From positions 1 through 64,000 of the forward strand of contig CAYXQJ010000007.1 in assembly GCA_964467455.1 (NCBI GenBank): a stretch of DNA of 64,000 nucleotides, given 5' to 3'. The notes beneath the pieces were generated by a model that was not told where the DNA came from, searched no databases, and saw only the letters and a list, made by a program, of their open reading frames with translations. Positions 44,195 to 52,369 of the stretch are shown piece by piece. The DNA is from OLB6 sp964467455 (GTDB lineage Bacteria; Bacteroidota; Ignavibacteria; Kapaibacteriales; Kapaibacteriaceae). Position 1 is the first letter of the stretch. Every line of letters begins with the position of its first letter. Both the position numbers and the translations under genes were made by a program.

Positions 44195-45460
44195 TCAGAT
44201 CTGATCGAAGCCGCAATACGGACGCAGTACTTCCGGTATCTTTACATGTCCGTCTGCCGTTTGATACTGTTCCAGCAAGGCGACCATGATCCGTGATGTT
44301 GCCAATCCGCTGCCGTTGAGTGTGTGAACGAACTCCGGCTTACTCTTTGGATCTGGCTTGTAGCGGATGTTCGACCGACGTGCCTGGAATGATTCGAAGT
44401 TCGTGCACGAGCTTACCTCCAGCCACCGTTGTTCGAACGGTGACCACACTTCAAGATCGTAGGTCTTCGATCCGCCGAACGTCATATCGCCTGTGCAGAG
44501 CAAGAGCACACGATATGTGAAGCCAAGTTTTCGTAGGATGTTTTCGACGTTACCGACGAGAGATTCCAATTCGTTGTAGGATTCTTCCGGCTTAGTGAAC
44601 TTCACTAGTTCAACCTTGTTGAACTGATGAACGCGCAAGAATCCGCGTGTGTCTTTACCGTAGCTACCGGCCTCACGACGAAAACACGCTGAGTAGCCTG
44701 CATACTTGATCGGCAGTGATTCTTCGGGTAGCATGTCGTCACGATGGAAGTTCGTGATCGGTACTTCGGCTGTCGGGATCAGATAGAGTTCATCACGCTC
44801 GATGGTGTACATATCGTCTGCACTCTTCGGCAACTGACCTGTACCACGCATTGAATCTGCATTCGCCACGAACGGCGGCATGATCTCTTCAAAGCCGTGT
44901 TCCATCGTATTCGTGTCGAGGAAGAAGTTGATCAAGGCGCGTTCCAGTTTCGCCCCCTTCCCAACATAGAAACCAAAACCAGAACCCGTCACTTTGGCAC
45001 CACGTTCGAAGTCGAGAATGCCGAGTTTCTGCGAGATGTCAAGGTGACTGATCCGGTGACCACGTTCGACGATCTCGCCAGTTCGGCGAATTTCGATGTT
45101 GTCATCAGCAGTACGTCCGAACGGTACTGATTCATGGGCCATGTTCGGCAGCCACAACATCAACGTGCCGATCTCTTCATCGATCGAACGGAGTTTTTCA
45201 TCCAGTTCTTTGATCTGGTCACCAACCACGCGCATCTCTTCGATCAGGTCGGTCGCATCTTCCCCAGCTTTCTTTCGACGTGCGACTTCTTGCGACTCGG
45301 CGTTCCGTGTGGCCTTGAGTTCTTCGACCGTTTGAATGATCGCACGACGTTCCACGTCGAGTTCCACGATACGGTCAATATTTGCCGGGTCGACGTTCTT
45401 CTTGATGCAGTTTTCCCGCACTACATCGGGCTGTTCTCGGATAAGGCGAATGTCTAGCAT
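44195..45460 (-). CDS. serS: Seryl-tRNA synthetase
   Basis: 421 residues, class II. The N-terminal coiled-coil arm (MLDIRLIREQPDVVRENCIK; RRAIIQTVEELKATRNAES) is followed by the catalytic core: PTAEVPITNFHRDD, motif 2 CFRREAGSYGKDTRGFLRVH QF-type segment, FGGSKTYDLEVW, SSCTNFESFQARR, and motif 3 NGSGLATSRIMVALLEQYQ. It charges tRNA(Ser). A -7 element (TAAATTTG) lies 22 bp upstream of the ATG. Confidence 0.96.
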   Translation of the reverse strand: MLDIRLIREQPDVVRENCIKKNVDPANIDRIVELDVERRAIIQTVEELKATRNAESQEVARRKKAGEDATDLIEEMRVVGDQIKELDEKLRSIDEEIGTLMLWLPNMAHESVPFGRTADDNIEIRRTGEIVERGHRISHLDISQKLGILDFERGAKVTGSGFGFYVGKGAKLERALINFFLDTNTMEHGFEEIMPPFVANADSMRGTGQLPKSADDMYTIERDELYLIPTAEVPITNFHRDDMLPEESLPIKYAGYSACFRREAGSYGKDTRGFLRVHQFNKVELVKFTKPEESYNELESLVGNVENILRKLGFTYRVLLLCTGDMTFGGSKTYDLEVWSPFEQRWLEVSSCTNFESFQARRSNIRYKPDPKSKPEFVHTLNGSGLATSRIMVALLEQYQTADGHVKIPEVLRPYCGFDQI

Positions 45461-45482
45461 GGTTTTATTTGAAGGTGATGTG

Positions 45483-45490
45483 CAAATTTA
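45483..45490 (-). promoter_or_regulatory. Putative -7 element of serS
   Basis: TAAATTTG on the minus strand fits TAnnTTTG exactly, leaving a leader of about 17-22 nt. A TTTAC about 22 bp further upstream may serve as the -33 element. Confidence 0.5.
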
Positions 45491-45584
45491 CCACCCTACG
45501 TCTGGAATAGATCGTAAACAGATTTACTAAACACTATGAACAACCCAATCCGTGTTTTGTTGATCGAATTCGGAAGGAGAGGCC

Positions 45585-45818
45585 ATGAAGATCCAGCGTG
45601 AACATCTGGCCTATCAAGATTCACTTCACCAACAAGGTATTCTGCTCGTTGCCGGTCCATTCGGTGGTGGTGGCTCAAAACGCGGCATCGTGATCTACGA
45701 CCTCGATCATCCTTCCGAAGCGCTGCCGTACGTGCAGAACGATCCGGCCGTGAAAGCTGGACGTTTAGAGTTTGAACTTTTGGAGTGGTGGACGCAGAAA
45801 GGGGTCGTGATCCGCTGA
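45585..45818 (+). CDS. Short YCII-related protein
   Basis: 77 residues: HLAYQDSLHQQGILLVAGPF, GGGGSKRGIVIYDLD, SEALPYVQNDPAVKAGRLEF, ELLEWWTQKG. This is the YciI/YCGB fold minus its usual first beta strand; family members normally start about 10-15 residues earlier. A very good ribosome site (GGAAGGAGAGGCC) precedes ATG 45585 and an in-frame TGA lies just upstream, so this short form is probably what is made. Function unknown; YciI-like proteins are small putative enzymes with a conserved His (H7 here). Confidence 0.75.
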   Translation: MKIQREHLAYQDSLHQQGILLVAGPFGGGGSKRGIVIYDLDHPSEALPYVQNDPAVKAGRLEFELLEWWTQKGVVIR

Positions 45819-45825
45819 TCGTCCG

Positions 45826-47673
45826 CTACCGAAGGTAGAGAGCCAGGATCGAGATATCCGAAGCCGACACACCCGGTATGCGTGATGCCTGACCCAACGA
45901 TGCCGGCTTGATGCGCATCAGTTTCTCCCGAGCTTCCGTCGACAGCGAGTTCACCCGTAGATAGTCAAATCCCTGCGGGATGAGCTTACTCTCTACTTCT
46001 CGGAAGCGCTCCACTTCCCGCACCTGTTTTTCGATGTAGCCGCTGTACCGCGTTGCCGTCTCTACTCGGTGCACGGCATCTGCATGCTCATCAAGCAGGG
46101 TAGGGGGCAGGGTGGTCCCCACATCAAGCAGTGTTCGAAGGCCTACTGTCGGACGACGAGCGACGGTAGCCAACGACACCGTCTCACGCACACCGTCTTC
46201 ATTCATTCCCTCAAGCACCGGGTTGATTGCATCCGGTGAGACCTTCGATGCTGCGACCGCATGGTTGATCATCTCATCCACCTCTGCCGAACGTTGCCAA
46301 CGGTCGTGTATCGACTTCGGAACAAGACCGAGCTCATATCCCTTAGGAAGAAGGCGATCATAAACCGTGTCGATGCGCAGCAGTAGTCGATATTCTGCGA
46401 GCGAAGTGAAGATCCGATAGGGCTCTTCAGTGTTTTTGTTGACCAGATCGTCGATCAACACCCCGATATAGGCATCGGAACGCTGTAGGATGAATGGTTC
46501 CTCGCCTTTGATCTTCAGCGCTGCGTTGATACCGGCGATGAGACCTTGTGAGGCCGCTTCTTCATATCCCGACGTCCCGTTGATCTGTCCGGCAAAGTAC
46601 AGACCGGAGATCGCCTTGGTCTCCATCGTAAAGTGGAGCTGGTAGGGGAAGAAGAAATCGTATTCGACCGCATATCCCAGCCGCATGATCTTTGCCGTTT
46701 CCAACCCCGGAATGCTTCGAAGGCCGCGTTCCTGGATATCAGCGGGCAGACTGGTCGAATAGCCGTTCACGTACACGGAGTGGGTGTTGAGTCCTTCGGG
46801 CTCGAGAACGATCGTGTGGCTGAGTTTGTCGGCAAACCGGGAGATCTTGTCTTCGATGGACGGACAGTACCTCGGTCCAGAGCCCTGTATCAGCCCCGTG
46901 AACATGGGGGAACGGTCAAAACCGTCTCGGAGTATGGCGTGGGTCTCTTCCGTCGTGTGTGTGGCCCAACAGGCCAGGTAGTTCCGTACGGACTTCGTCC
47001 GGATCGAAAATGGCTGCGGATGTTCGTCACCGTTATGCGGAACGAACCCCATCGTCGAGATCGACCTTCCATCGATACGGGGTGGAGTGCCCGTTTTGAG
47101 ACGTCCTTTTGCAAGTCCATGATGTGCAAGCACATCCGAGATCTGGTGTGACGGACGCTCACCCACGCGTCCACCGGCTGTTCCTTCGGTACCCGTCCAC
47201 ATCACGGCATTCAGGAACGTTCCGGAACAAAGAATCACCGCCTTTGCCAGGATCTCGGTCCCTGATTCCGTGCGAATGCCGTTTACATGTTCGCCGGAAA
47301 CCAAGATCTCCGTTGCCATTTCCTGGATCACCGTCAAATTCTCAGTCTGCAAAAGCATCTGCTTTGCAAACAGCGGATACAGATCCTTGTCGTTTTGTGA
47401 TCTTGGCGACCACACAGCCGGCCCTTTAGAGGTATTCAGCATCTTGAACTGAATCCCGCTGGCATCGGCAATTCGAGGCATTACACCCCCTAAGGCATCG
47501 ATTTCCTTCGCCAAATGCCCCTTAGCCGACCCTCCGATCGACGGATTACAGGATAATCTGCCGATAGTATCAATGTCCATGGACACCAATCCAACCCGCA
47601 TACCCATCCTTGCAGCAGCGCAGGATGCTTCAATGCCGGCGTGTCCGCCGCCGATGACGAGGATGTCGAACAT
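45826..47673 (-). CDS. mnmG: tRNA U34 carboxymethylaminomethyl-modifying enzyme MnmG (GidA)
   Basis: 615 residues, full length. FAD-binding start MFDILVIGGGHAGIEASCAA, then MDTIGRLSCNPSIGGSAKGH-like DTIGRLSCNPSIGG, GTPPRIDGRSI, YCPSIEDKI, INGTSGYEEAASQGLIAGIN, and the C-terminal helical domain (RIPGVSASDISILALYL). With MnmE it modifies U34 in several tRNAs using FAD, methylene-THF and glycine. The start codon abuts the 100-N gap; the first 55 bp are repeated on the other side, so once the gap is collapsed the gene is intact with GGGGAAT repeats directly upstream. Confidence 0.96.
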   Translation of the reverse strand: MFDILVIGGGHAGIEASCAAARMGMRVGLVSMDIDTIGRLSCNPSIGGSAKGHLAKEIDALGGVMPRIADASGIQFKMLNTSKGPAVWSPRSQNDKDLYPLFAKQMLLQTENLTVIQEMATEILVSGEHVNGIRTESGTEILAKAVILCSGTFLNAVMWTGTEGTAGGRVGERPSHQISDVLAHHGLAKGRLKTGTPPRIDGRSISTMGFVPHNGDEHPQPFSIRTKSVRNYLACWATHTTEETHAILRDGFDRSPMFTGLIQGSGPRYCPSIEDKISRFADKLSHTIVLEPEGLNTHSVYVNGYSTSLPADIQERGLRSIPGLETAKIMRLGYAVEYDFFFPYQLHFTMETKAISGLYFAGQINGTSGYEEAASQGLIAGINAALKIKGEEPFILQRSDAYIGVLIDDLVNKNTEEPYRIFTSLAEYRLLLRIDTVYDRLLPKGYELGLVPKSIHDRWQRSAEVDEMINHAVAASKVSPDAINPVLEGMNEDGVRETVSLATVARRPTVGLRTLLDVGTTLPPTLLDEHADAVHRVETATRYSGYIEKQVREVERFREVESKLIPQGFDYLRVNSLSTEAREKLMRIKPASLGQASRIPGVSASDISILALYLR

Positions 47674-47828
47674 NNNNNNNNNNNNNNNNNNNNNNNNNNN
47701 NNNNNNNNNNNNNNNNNNNNNNNNNNNNNNNNNNNNNNNNNNNNNNNNNNNNNNNNNNNNNNNNNNNNNNNNNCGCAGGATGCTTCAATGCCGGCGTGTC
47801 CGCCGCCGATGACGAGGATGTCGAACAT
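47619..47828. repeat. Identical 55-bp sequence on both sides of the N gap
   Basis: Positions 47619-47673 and 47774-47828 are identical (both start CGCAGGATGCTTC and end GTCGAACAT), covering the first 18 codons of mnmG. The exact length, 55, equals a common assembler k-mer size, so this is almost certainly one sequence represented twice. Confidence 0.9.
47674..47773. other. 100-N assembly gap, probably spurious
   Basis: Exactly 100 Ns, a conventional filler length. The flanks overlap by 55 bp, so the true sequence is probably continuous and the gap length is zero or negative. Confidence 0.9.
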
Positions 47829-47829
47829 G

Positions 47830-47857
47830 GGGGAATGGGGAATGGGGAATGGGGAAT
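47830..47857. repeat. Heptamer array GGGGAAT, four units, before mnmG
   Basis: Four tandem GGGGAAT units lie directly upstream of the mnmG start (minus strand reads ATTCCCC repeats) and share one base with the first parS site. The unit matches the array at 34338-34400. Confidence 0.88.
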
Positions 47858-47872
47858 GTTTCACGTGGAACA
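47857..47872. promoter_or_regulatory. parS centromere-like site 1
   Basis: TGTTTCACGTGGAACA, the reverse complement of the well-known ParB-binding parS sequence TGTTCCACGTGAAACA. ParB clamps load at such sites to organise origin segregation. It lies between mnmG and the GNAT gene. Confidence 0.85.
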
Positions 47873-47907
47873 TGGCACCTGGCACCTGGCACCTGGCACC
47901 TGGCACC
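47873..47907. repeat. Heptamer array TGGCACC, five units, between the parS sites
   Basis: Five perfect tandem TGGCACC units start immediately after parS site 1 and end 21 bp before parS site 2. Confidence 0.92.
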
Positions 47908-47928
47908 AAGCATCATACATCGAGGAAA

Positions 47929-47944
47929 TGTTCCACGTGAAACA
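47929..47944. promoter_or_regulatory. parS centromere-like site 2
   Basis: TGTTCCACGTGAAACA, a perfect match to the parS sequence conserved in Bacillus and many other bacteria. It ends 2 bp from the GNAT stop codon and is in inverted orientation to site 1, 72 bp away. Confidence 0.9.
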
Positions 47945-47946
47945 CC

Positions 47947-48462
47947 CTACCTAAAAAACTTCACCATGAGGTATTCATCAACGTATTCGTCGCCGATCTT
48001 CATGGCGTGGGATTCTGTGCCGTAGACGGTAAAGCCGATTCGGAGGTAGAGACTGTAGGATGCAGTGTTTCGGGTACTAACGGAGAGCTGGATCTGTTCG
48101 CAGCCGATGTCTTGGGCAGCGGAGAGGACGGTTTGGACGAGTTGGGAGGCAAGACCTTTGCCTCGTTGCTCCGGTGTGACGTACATACCCCAGATCTTGC
48201 CTTTGTGGCGGGTTTTGGCCTGCATATGCTCGCTGGAGAAGCCGATCATGCCAATGATCGCTCCCTTTTCATCGATGGCGCCCAGGAGGTATTGGTAGGG
48301 GAAGTTCATGTACTTCTCATACCGCTGTTCCTTACTCAGGATGGACAGGGCATCAAACCAGTCGTAGTCAGAGCCGAATACTTCCGGAGCATTGAGGAGG
48401 GCATCGCGCTGGATGTCCAGGAAGGCGCTAAAATCGTCGATCTCGAGAGGACGTATGGTCAT
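47947..48462 (-). CDS. GNAT family N-acetyltransferase
   Basis: 171 residues: MTIRPLEIDDFSAFLDIQRD, KGKIWGMYVTPEQRGKGLAS (acetyl-CoA-binding Q-R-G-K-G-L/A loop), QIQLSVSTRNTASYSLYLRI, GFTVYGTESHAMKIGDEYVD. The substrate cannot be inferred; similar enzymes acetylate small amines or protein N-termini. It lies between mnmE and the parS pair, 18 bp after mnmE, and is probably co-transcribed with it. Confidence 0.87.
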   Translation of the reverse strand: MTIRPLEIDDFSAFLDIQRDALLNAPEVFGSDYDWFDALSILSKEQRYEKYMNFPYQYLLGAIDEKGAIIGMIGFSSEHMQAKTRHKGKIWGMYVTPEQRGKGLASQLVQTVLSAAQDIGCEQIQLSVSTRNTASYSLYLRIGFTVYGTESHAMKIGDEYVDEYLMVKFFR

Positions 48463-48480
48463 GGATGTTGTGCAGAGTGG

Positions 48481-49833
48481 CTATTTACCGATGCAGAAGC
48501 GGGAGAATACGGTGTCGAGGACGTCAGGATTCCAGGTTTCGCCAGAAAGTTCGCCCATGATACGGATCGAAGCGCGGATATCGATCGCGATCAAGTCTGC
48601 GGGCGCATTGATGTCCAAGGCCTGGCGAGCAGAGGTTAGGTGTTGAGCTAGGGTGCGCAGCAGCGCCGCTTGTCGGGCATTGACCAAGATATCTTGGATC
48701 CCGGCGCTAGAGTGCTTGACGGCCATAACAAGCTGTTTGCGGATGTGTTCAATGCCGCCAAACTCCTTTGAGCTAGAAGGGATGTCCGTGCCGCGATTGG
48801 GCGGAACGAGGCCTTCAACAAGGTCCATCTTGTTCTGAACGATCAACAGCGGTGTGCCGTGATACCGCTCTTTTAGGCCGGCTGCAAGGGCATCTGAATG
48901 GTCGAATCCTTCAGCGGCGTCGTTGACGACAAGGATCAGGTCCGATTGTTCCAACAGACTGTCAGTGAGCAAGATACCCTGGAGTTCGATCGTGTCTTCG
49001 GTATTCCGGAGTCCGGCAGTATCGTACAGGTGGATCGTATACCCATCAATGATCACGGATTCTTCAAGGTAATCACGCGTAGTGCCGGGAATATGGCTGA
49101 CGATGGCACGTGGACGGTCGAGCAGGGCGTTGAACAGTGAGCTTTTGCCCGCGTTGGGGAAGCCAACCACCGCTGCATAGAACCCGGAGCGCAGTACCTC
49201 GGCTGAAGCCGCGCTGTCAACCAGTCGCTGCGTGAAGATCAGGGATTCGTCGAGCGTTTGGGCAAATGCAGAACGGCTGACGAATTCATAGCCCTCTTCA
49301 GAAAAGTCGAGTTCGACCTCGAGGAGACCGGAGGCCGACAACAGCTGCTCTCGCAGTTGCGAGAGCTTTTTGGTGAACCCGCCGGCCAGTTGCCGGGCTG
49401 CCGTTTGTGCGCCAACACGGGTCTGGGCGTGGATCAGATCGGCAACTGCCTCTACCTGGGTCAGGTCCAGTTTGCCGTTGATGAAGGCCCTGCGTGTGAA
49501 CTCACCCGGCTCGGCAGGACGTACGCCGGCATCGTGCAGTGATGCAAGGATCTGTTCGACCACGAACGGTCCGCCATGACAGCCGATCTCGACAACATCT
49601 TCGCCTGTATACGAATGTGGGTTGCGGAAGACGGTTGCCGTGATCGCATCGATGCGTCGGTCTCCAACTACGCACCATCCATAATGGATGGTATGGTCGG
49701 CGGCATCAGTGAGCGCAACGGTCCCGCGAAACAAACGCGCACAGTGAGGTACGGCTTCCGGACCGCTAATGCGGATCACCGCCAAGCCTGCTACACCGGG
49801 CGGCGTAGCTAATGCGCAGATGGTTGAAGACAT
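48481..49833 (-). CDS. mnmE: tRNA modification GTPase MnmE
   Basis: 450 residues from ATG 49833. N-terminal tetrahydrofolate-binding domain (STICALATPPGVAGLAVIRI; EPGEFTRRAFINGKLDLTQV), a G domain (GFPNAGKSSLFNALLDRPRA; DTAGLRNTEDTIE; NKMDL), and the C-terminal FCIGK with the catalytic-environment Cys. It pairs with MnmG for U34 modification. The frame is open upstream to 50034 but that part has no family similarity and crosses the birA start region. Confidence 0.95.
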   Translation of the reverse strand: MSSTICALATPPGVAGLAVIRISGPEAVPHCARLFRGTVALTDAADHTIHYGWCVVGDRRIDAITATVFRNPHSYTGEDVVEIGCHGGPFVVEQILASLHDAGVRPAEPGEFTRRAFINGKLDLTQVEAVADLIHAQTRVGAQTAARQLAGGFTKKLSQLREQLLSASGLLEVELDFSEEGYEFVSRSAFAQTLDESLIFTQRLVDSAASAEVLRSGFYAAVVGFPNAGKSSLFNALLDRPRAIVSHIPGTTRDYLEESVIIDGYTIHLYDTAGLRNTEDTIELQGILLTDSLLEQSDLILVVNDAAEGFDHSDALAAGLKERYHGTPLLIVQNKMDLVEGLVPPNRGTDIPSSSKEFGGIEHIRKQLVMAVKHSSAGIQDILVNARQAALLRTLAQHLTSARQALDINAPADLIAIDIRASIRIMGELSGETWNPDVLDTVFSRFCIGK

Positions 49834-49923
49834 CCTGCAAATTACAACGCGAACGAAGGCGTGAACGAACGGCGTACATTCGTAGAATAGTCCGATGTAC
49901 CAATAGTAAACAAAGTTATTATC

Positions 49924-50664
49924 GTGATCCCGCCGCCGATGGAATTTCATTTTCCCAGCGTGACCTCCACGAACGACTACGCTCGTGAATTGCTGGATCG
50001 ATTTCCATTCGTCTTTGTCTCGGCCATGCATCAAACGTCGGGACGCGGACGTAAGGGTCGGGCGTGGGTAGGCGACTTTGGCAGCAACGTCTACTGCTCA
50101 CTCGGCATTCAGCATCGCGGAACAGTAGTGATCGAAGAACTTGCGGCCTTCATGGCTCGCGGTGCGCTTGCCGCCTTGCATACGGTGCGTCAGTTCGCCC
50201 CCTCCCATACCTTTCGGATGAAGTATCCGAATGATGTGCAGGCACTCACACCAAACGGCTGGGCCAAGATCGCCGGAGTGTTGGTAGAACATGAATTCCA
50301 AGGAGACCGACCAACCACAACGATCGTTGGCATCGGTCTAAATGTGGAGCAAGTGGTCTTTCCTGATACTATCTCACAACCCGCTACGTCGCTGAAACAG
50401 CTGGGCATCAATGCTTCGGCAAAAGACGTGCTGACGGTACTACAACATCGCATAGTTCAATATCGTGTGGTAGATTGGCCCTCGATCCACGATGAATGGA
50501 TACGGGAGCTCGACTTGATCGGGCGAACGATCACCCTCACGGAGGATCAAGGATCGTACCGCGTGGAACGCATCCTACACGATGGCCGGATGGTCATCCG
50601 GAACATAGTCTCACAAATCGAACGGACCATCACCGATGGCGACACTGTACGATACCAGCATTGA
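49924..50664 (+). CDS. birA: Biotin--protein ligase
   Basis: 246 residues (232 from the nucleotide-near ATG 49939 less the first five residues). HFPSVTSTNDYARELLDRF, the biotinyl-AMP loop SGRGRKGRAWVG, SLGIQHRG, MKYPNDVQ, KIAGVLVEHEF and VVGIGLN-type TTIVGIGLNVEQ are typical of class I BirA without an N-terminal DNA-binding domain. It attaches biotin to acetyl-CoA carboxylase carrier protein. GTG 49924 or ATG 49939 may be the start. Its last 29 bp overlap coaX. Confidence 0.9.
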   Translation: MIPPPMEFHFPSVTSTNDYARELLDRFPFVFVSAMHQTSGRGRKGRAWVGDFGSNVYCSLGIQHRGTVVIEELAAFMARGALAALHTVRQFAPSHTFRMKYPNDVQALTPNGWAKIAGVLVEHEFQGDRPTTTIVGIGLNVEQVVFPDTISQPATSLKQLGINASAKDVLTVLQHRIVQYRVVDWPSIHDEWIRELDLIGRTITLTEDQGSYRVERILHDGRMVIRNIVSQIERTITDGDTVRYQH

Positions 50665-51469
50665 GATCAACAACGTGCAATACGGCATCAGCGCCGTTGA
50701 CCTCGGCAATAGTCGTGTGAAGATCCATCATGACGATGTGTTCTTGTCGTTTCCATACGACAAGGAGTGGAAGAAGAATGTGCAACATCACTTCCGCGAT
50801 CACACCAACAAACGCTATATCATCGCCCTCTCGAGTGTCAATCCGAAACAAACAACTGCCATCGTCAAGGTACTTCAGCGTATTCCCGGTCACCTCGTGA
50901 TCAACGCTCATTCACTGTTGATGCGCACGGAATCGTTGCTGCGTCTGGGTGAGGTGGAGAATGCCGGACTGGACCGTCTGATGGGTGCCATCGGTGCCAT
51001 GGGACGTCTCTCTGCACCGTTGATCACCGTTGATTGCGGAACTGCCGTTACCGTCAATGCCGTCTCTGCCGACAAGACATTTCTAGGGGGCTTGATCTTT
51101 GCCGGTATCAATACCCAGTTGTTTGGTCTCTACAAACAAACAGCCGGCATTCCGGAAACAGAATATGAAGAGCCGATCGATCTCGTTGGAACCAATACCA
51201 ACGCGTCATTGCTTGCCGGCGTCTCTCTCTCCGTGGTCGGTGGCATCACGCTGGCTGTACGCGAGATCCAAAAACAACACTTTGGCGGTGCAAGTGTGCC
51301 GGTGATCCTGACGGGGGGTGAAGGACAACGCATCATCGATGGACTCAAGGCCAACGGTATCGACGCGACGTACCATCAACACCTGGTGACGGACGGTATC
51401 CTAACCTTGCTCGCAGCAGCACGTCCGATCGATATTCAAGACACGATCATCGAAAAGATCCGTCTGTGA
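50636..51469 (+). CDS. coaX: Type III pantothenate kinase
   Basis: 277 residues. ATP-binding AVDLGNSRVKIH, GLDRLMGAIGAMGR, second phosphate loop TVDCGTAVTVNAV, FLGGLIFAGINTQ, and VILTGGEGQRI are CoaX signatures. It phosphorylates pantothenate, the first step to coenzyme A. It overlaps birA by 29 bp and its TGA overlaps the GTG start of the next gene by 4 bp, forming a tight three-gene operon. Confidence 0.93.
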   Translation: MATLYDTSIEINNVQYGISAVDLGNSRVKIHHDDVFLSFPYDKEWKKNVQHHFRDHTNKRYIIALSSVNPKQTTAIVKVLQRIPGHLVINAHSLLMRTESLLRLGEVENAGLDRLMGAIGAMGRLSAPLITVDCGTAVTVNAVSADKTFLGGLIFAGINTQLFGLYKQTAGIPETEYEEPIDLVGTNTNASLLAGVSLSVVGGITLAVREIQKQHFGGASVPVILTGGEGQRIIDGLKANGIDATYHQHLVTDGILTLLAAARPIDIQDTIIEKIRL

Positions 51470-52359
51470 GTGCGCCACACTATGCGCCAGCCGTTGCGAT
51501 CCACGGCGGTGCCGGACATCTTGCACGATATGAAGGCACGGGCCGACTGGAAGAAGCAGACGCCGTACTCTCGCATTTGATCGACGATCTTCATGGACAA
51601 CTCGAACGCGGCGCCACGGCGCTCGACGTTGTCGTCTATGCCGTCACTCGTCTCGAAGATGCCGGCCTCTTCCATGCCGGGAAAGGCTCATCGCCCAACA
51701 CGAACGGCATCATCGAACTCGATGCCTCCATCATGGACGGCAAGACCCTCAACGCCGGTGCCATCGCCGGCGTCACCAACATCAAAAATCCCATCGTTCT
51801 CGCACGTCGTGTGATGGACCATTCTCCCCATGTTCTCCTTATCGGTGCGGAAGCCGAACGATTTGGAATGGAAGGGGGCGTGCAGACCGTGGAACGATCT
51901 TACTTCACCCCATGTGATCAGATCGGGGCAGCACTGCCAGCCCCCTCACAACCTCATGGAACCGTTGGTGCTGTGGCTCGTGATCAATATGGCAACATGG
52001 CAGCCGCTACATCTACAGGCGGAACGCTGCGGAAGACGGCAGGACGGGTGGGCGACACGCCTATCATTGGCGCCGGGACGTATGCGGTCAACGGACGCGG
52101 GGCGATCAGTTGTACAGGCATCGGTGAATATTTCATCCGAACGTCGGCGGCCTTTCAAGCCATTGCCCGTGTAGAGCTTCTGGGAGAGACCATTGGTGCT
52201 GCTGCCGGGTACGTGTTAACGCAGATCGAAGAGCTCGGTGGTAGCGGAGGCATGATCGGCATTGGTCCGCGCGGTGAAGTGGCGATGCCGTTCAACACAT
52301 CGGGCATGTATCGTGCCGCTATTGATGCATGGGGCAAACGTACGGTCGGTGTGTTGTGA
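51466..52359 (+). CDS. Isoaspartyl peptidase/L-asparaginase (plant-type Ntn hydrolase)
   Basis: 297 residues. AVAIHGGAGHL, ELDASIMDGKTLNAGAIAGV, the autocleavage site PHGTVGAVA with nucleophile Thr166, AAATSTGGTLRKTAGRVGDT, and SCTGIGEYFIR. The precursor cleaves itself before Thr166 into alpha and beta chains. It removes isoaspartyl dipeptides and hydrolyses asparagine. GTG start at 51466 overlaps the coaX stop. Confidence 0.92.
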   Translation: MSAPHYAPAVAIHGGAGHLARYEGTGRLEEADAVLSHLIDDLHGQLERGATALDVVVYAVTRLEDAGLFHAGKGSSPNTNGIIELDASIMDGKTLNAGAIAGVTNIKNPIVLARRVMDHSPHVLLIGAEAERFGMEGGVQTVERSYFTPCDQIGAALPAPSQPHGTVGAVARDQYGNMAAATSTGGTLRKTAGRVGDTPIIGAGTYAVNGRGAISCTGIGEYFIRTSAAFQAIARVELLGETIGAAAGYVLTQIEELGGSGGMIGIGPRGEVAMPFNTSGMYRAAIDAWGKRTVGVL

Positions 52360-52369
52360 ACTACGCACG

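Noticed and set aside
47490..47940. ORFs reading through the N gap
   Set aside because: They contain a run of unknown residues and arise from the duplicated flanks.
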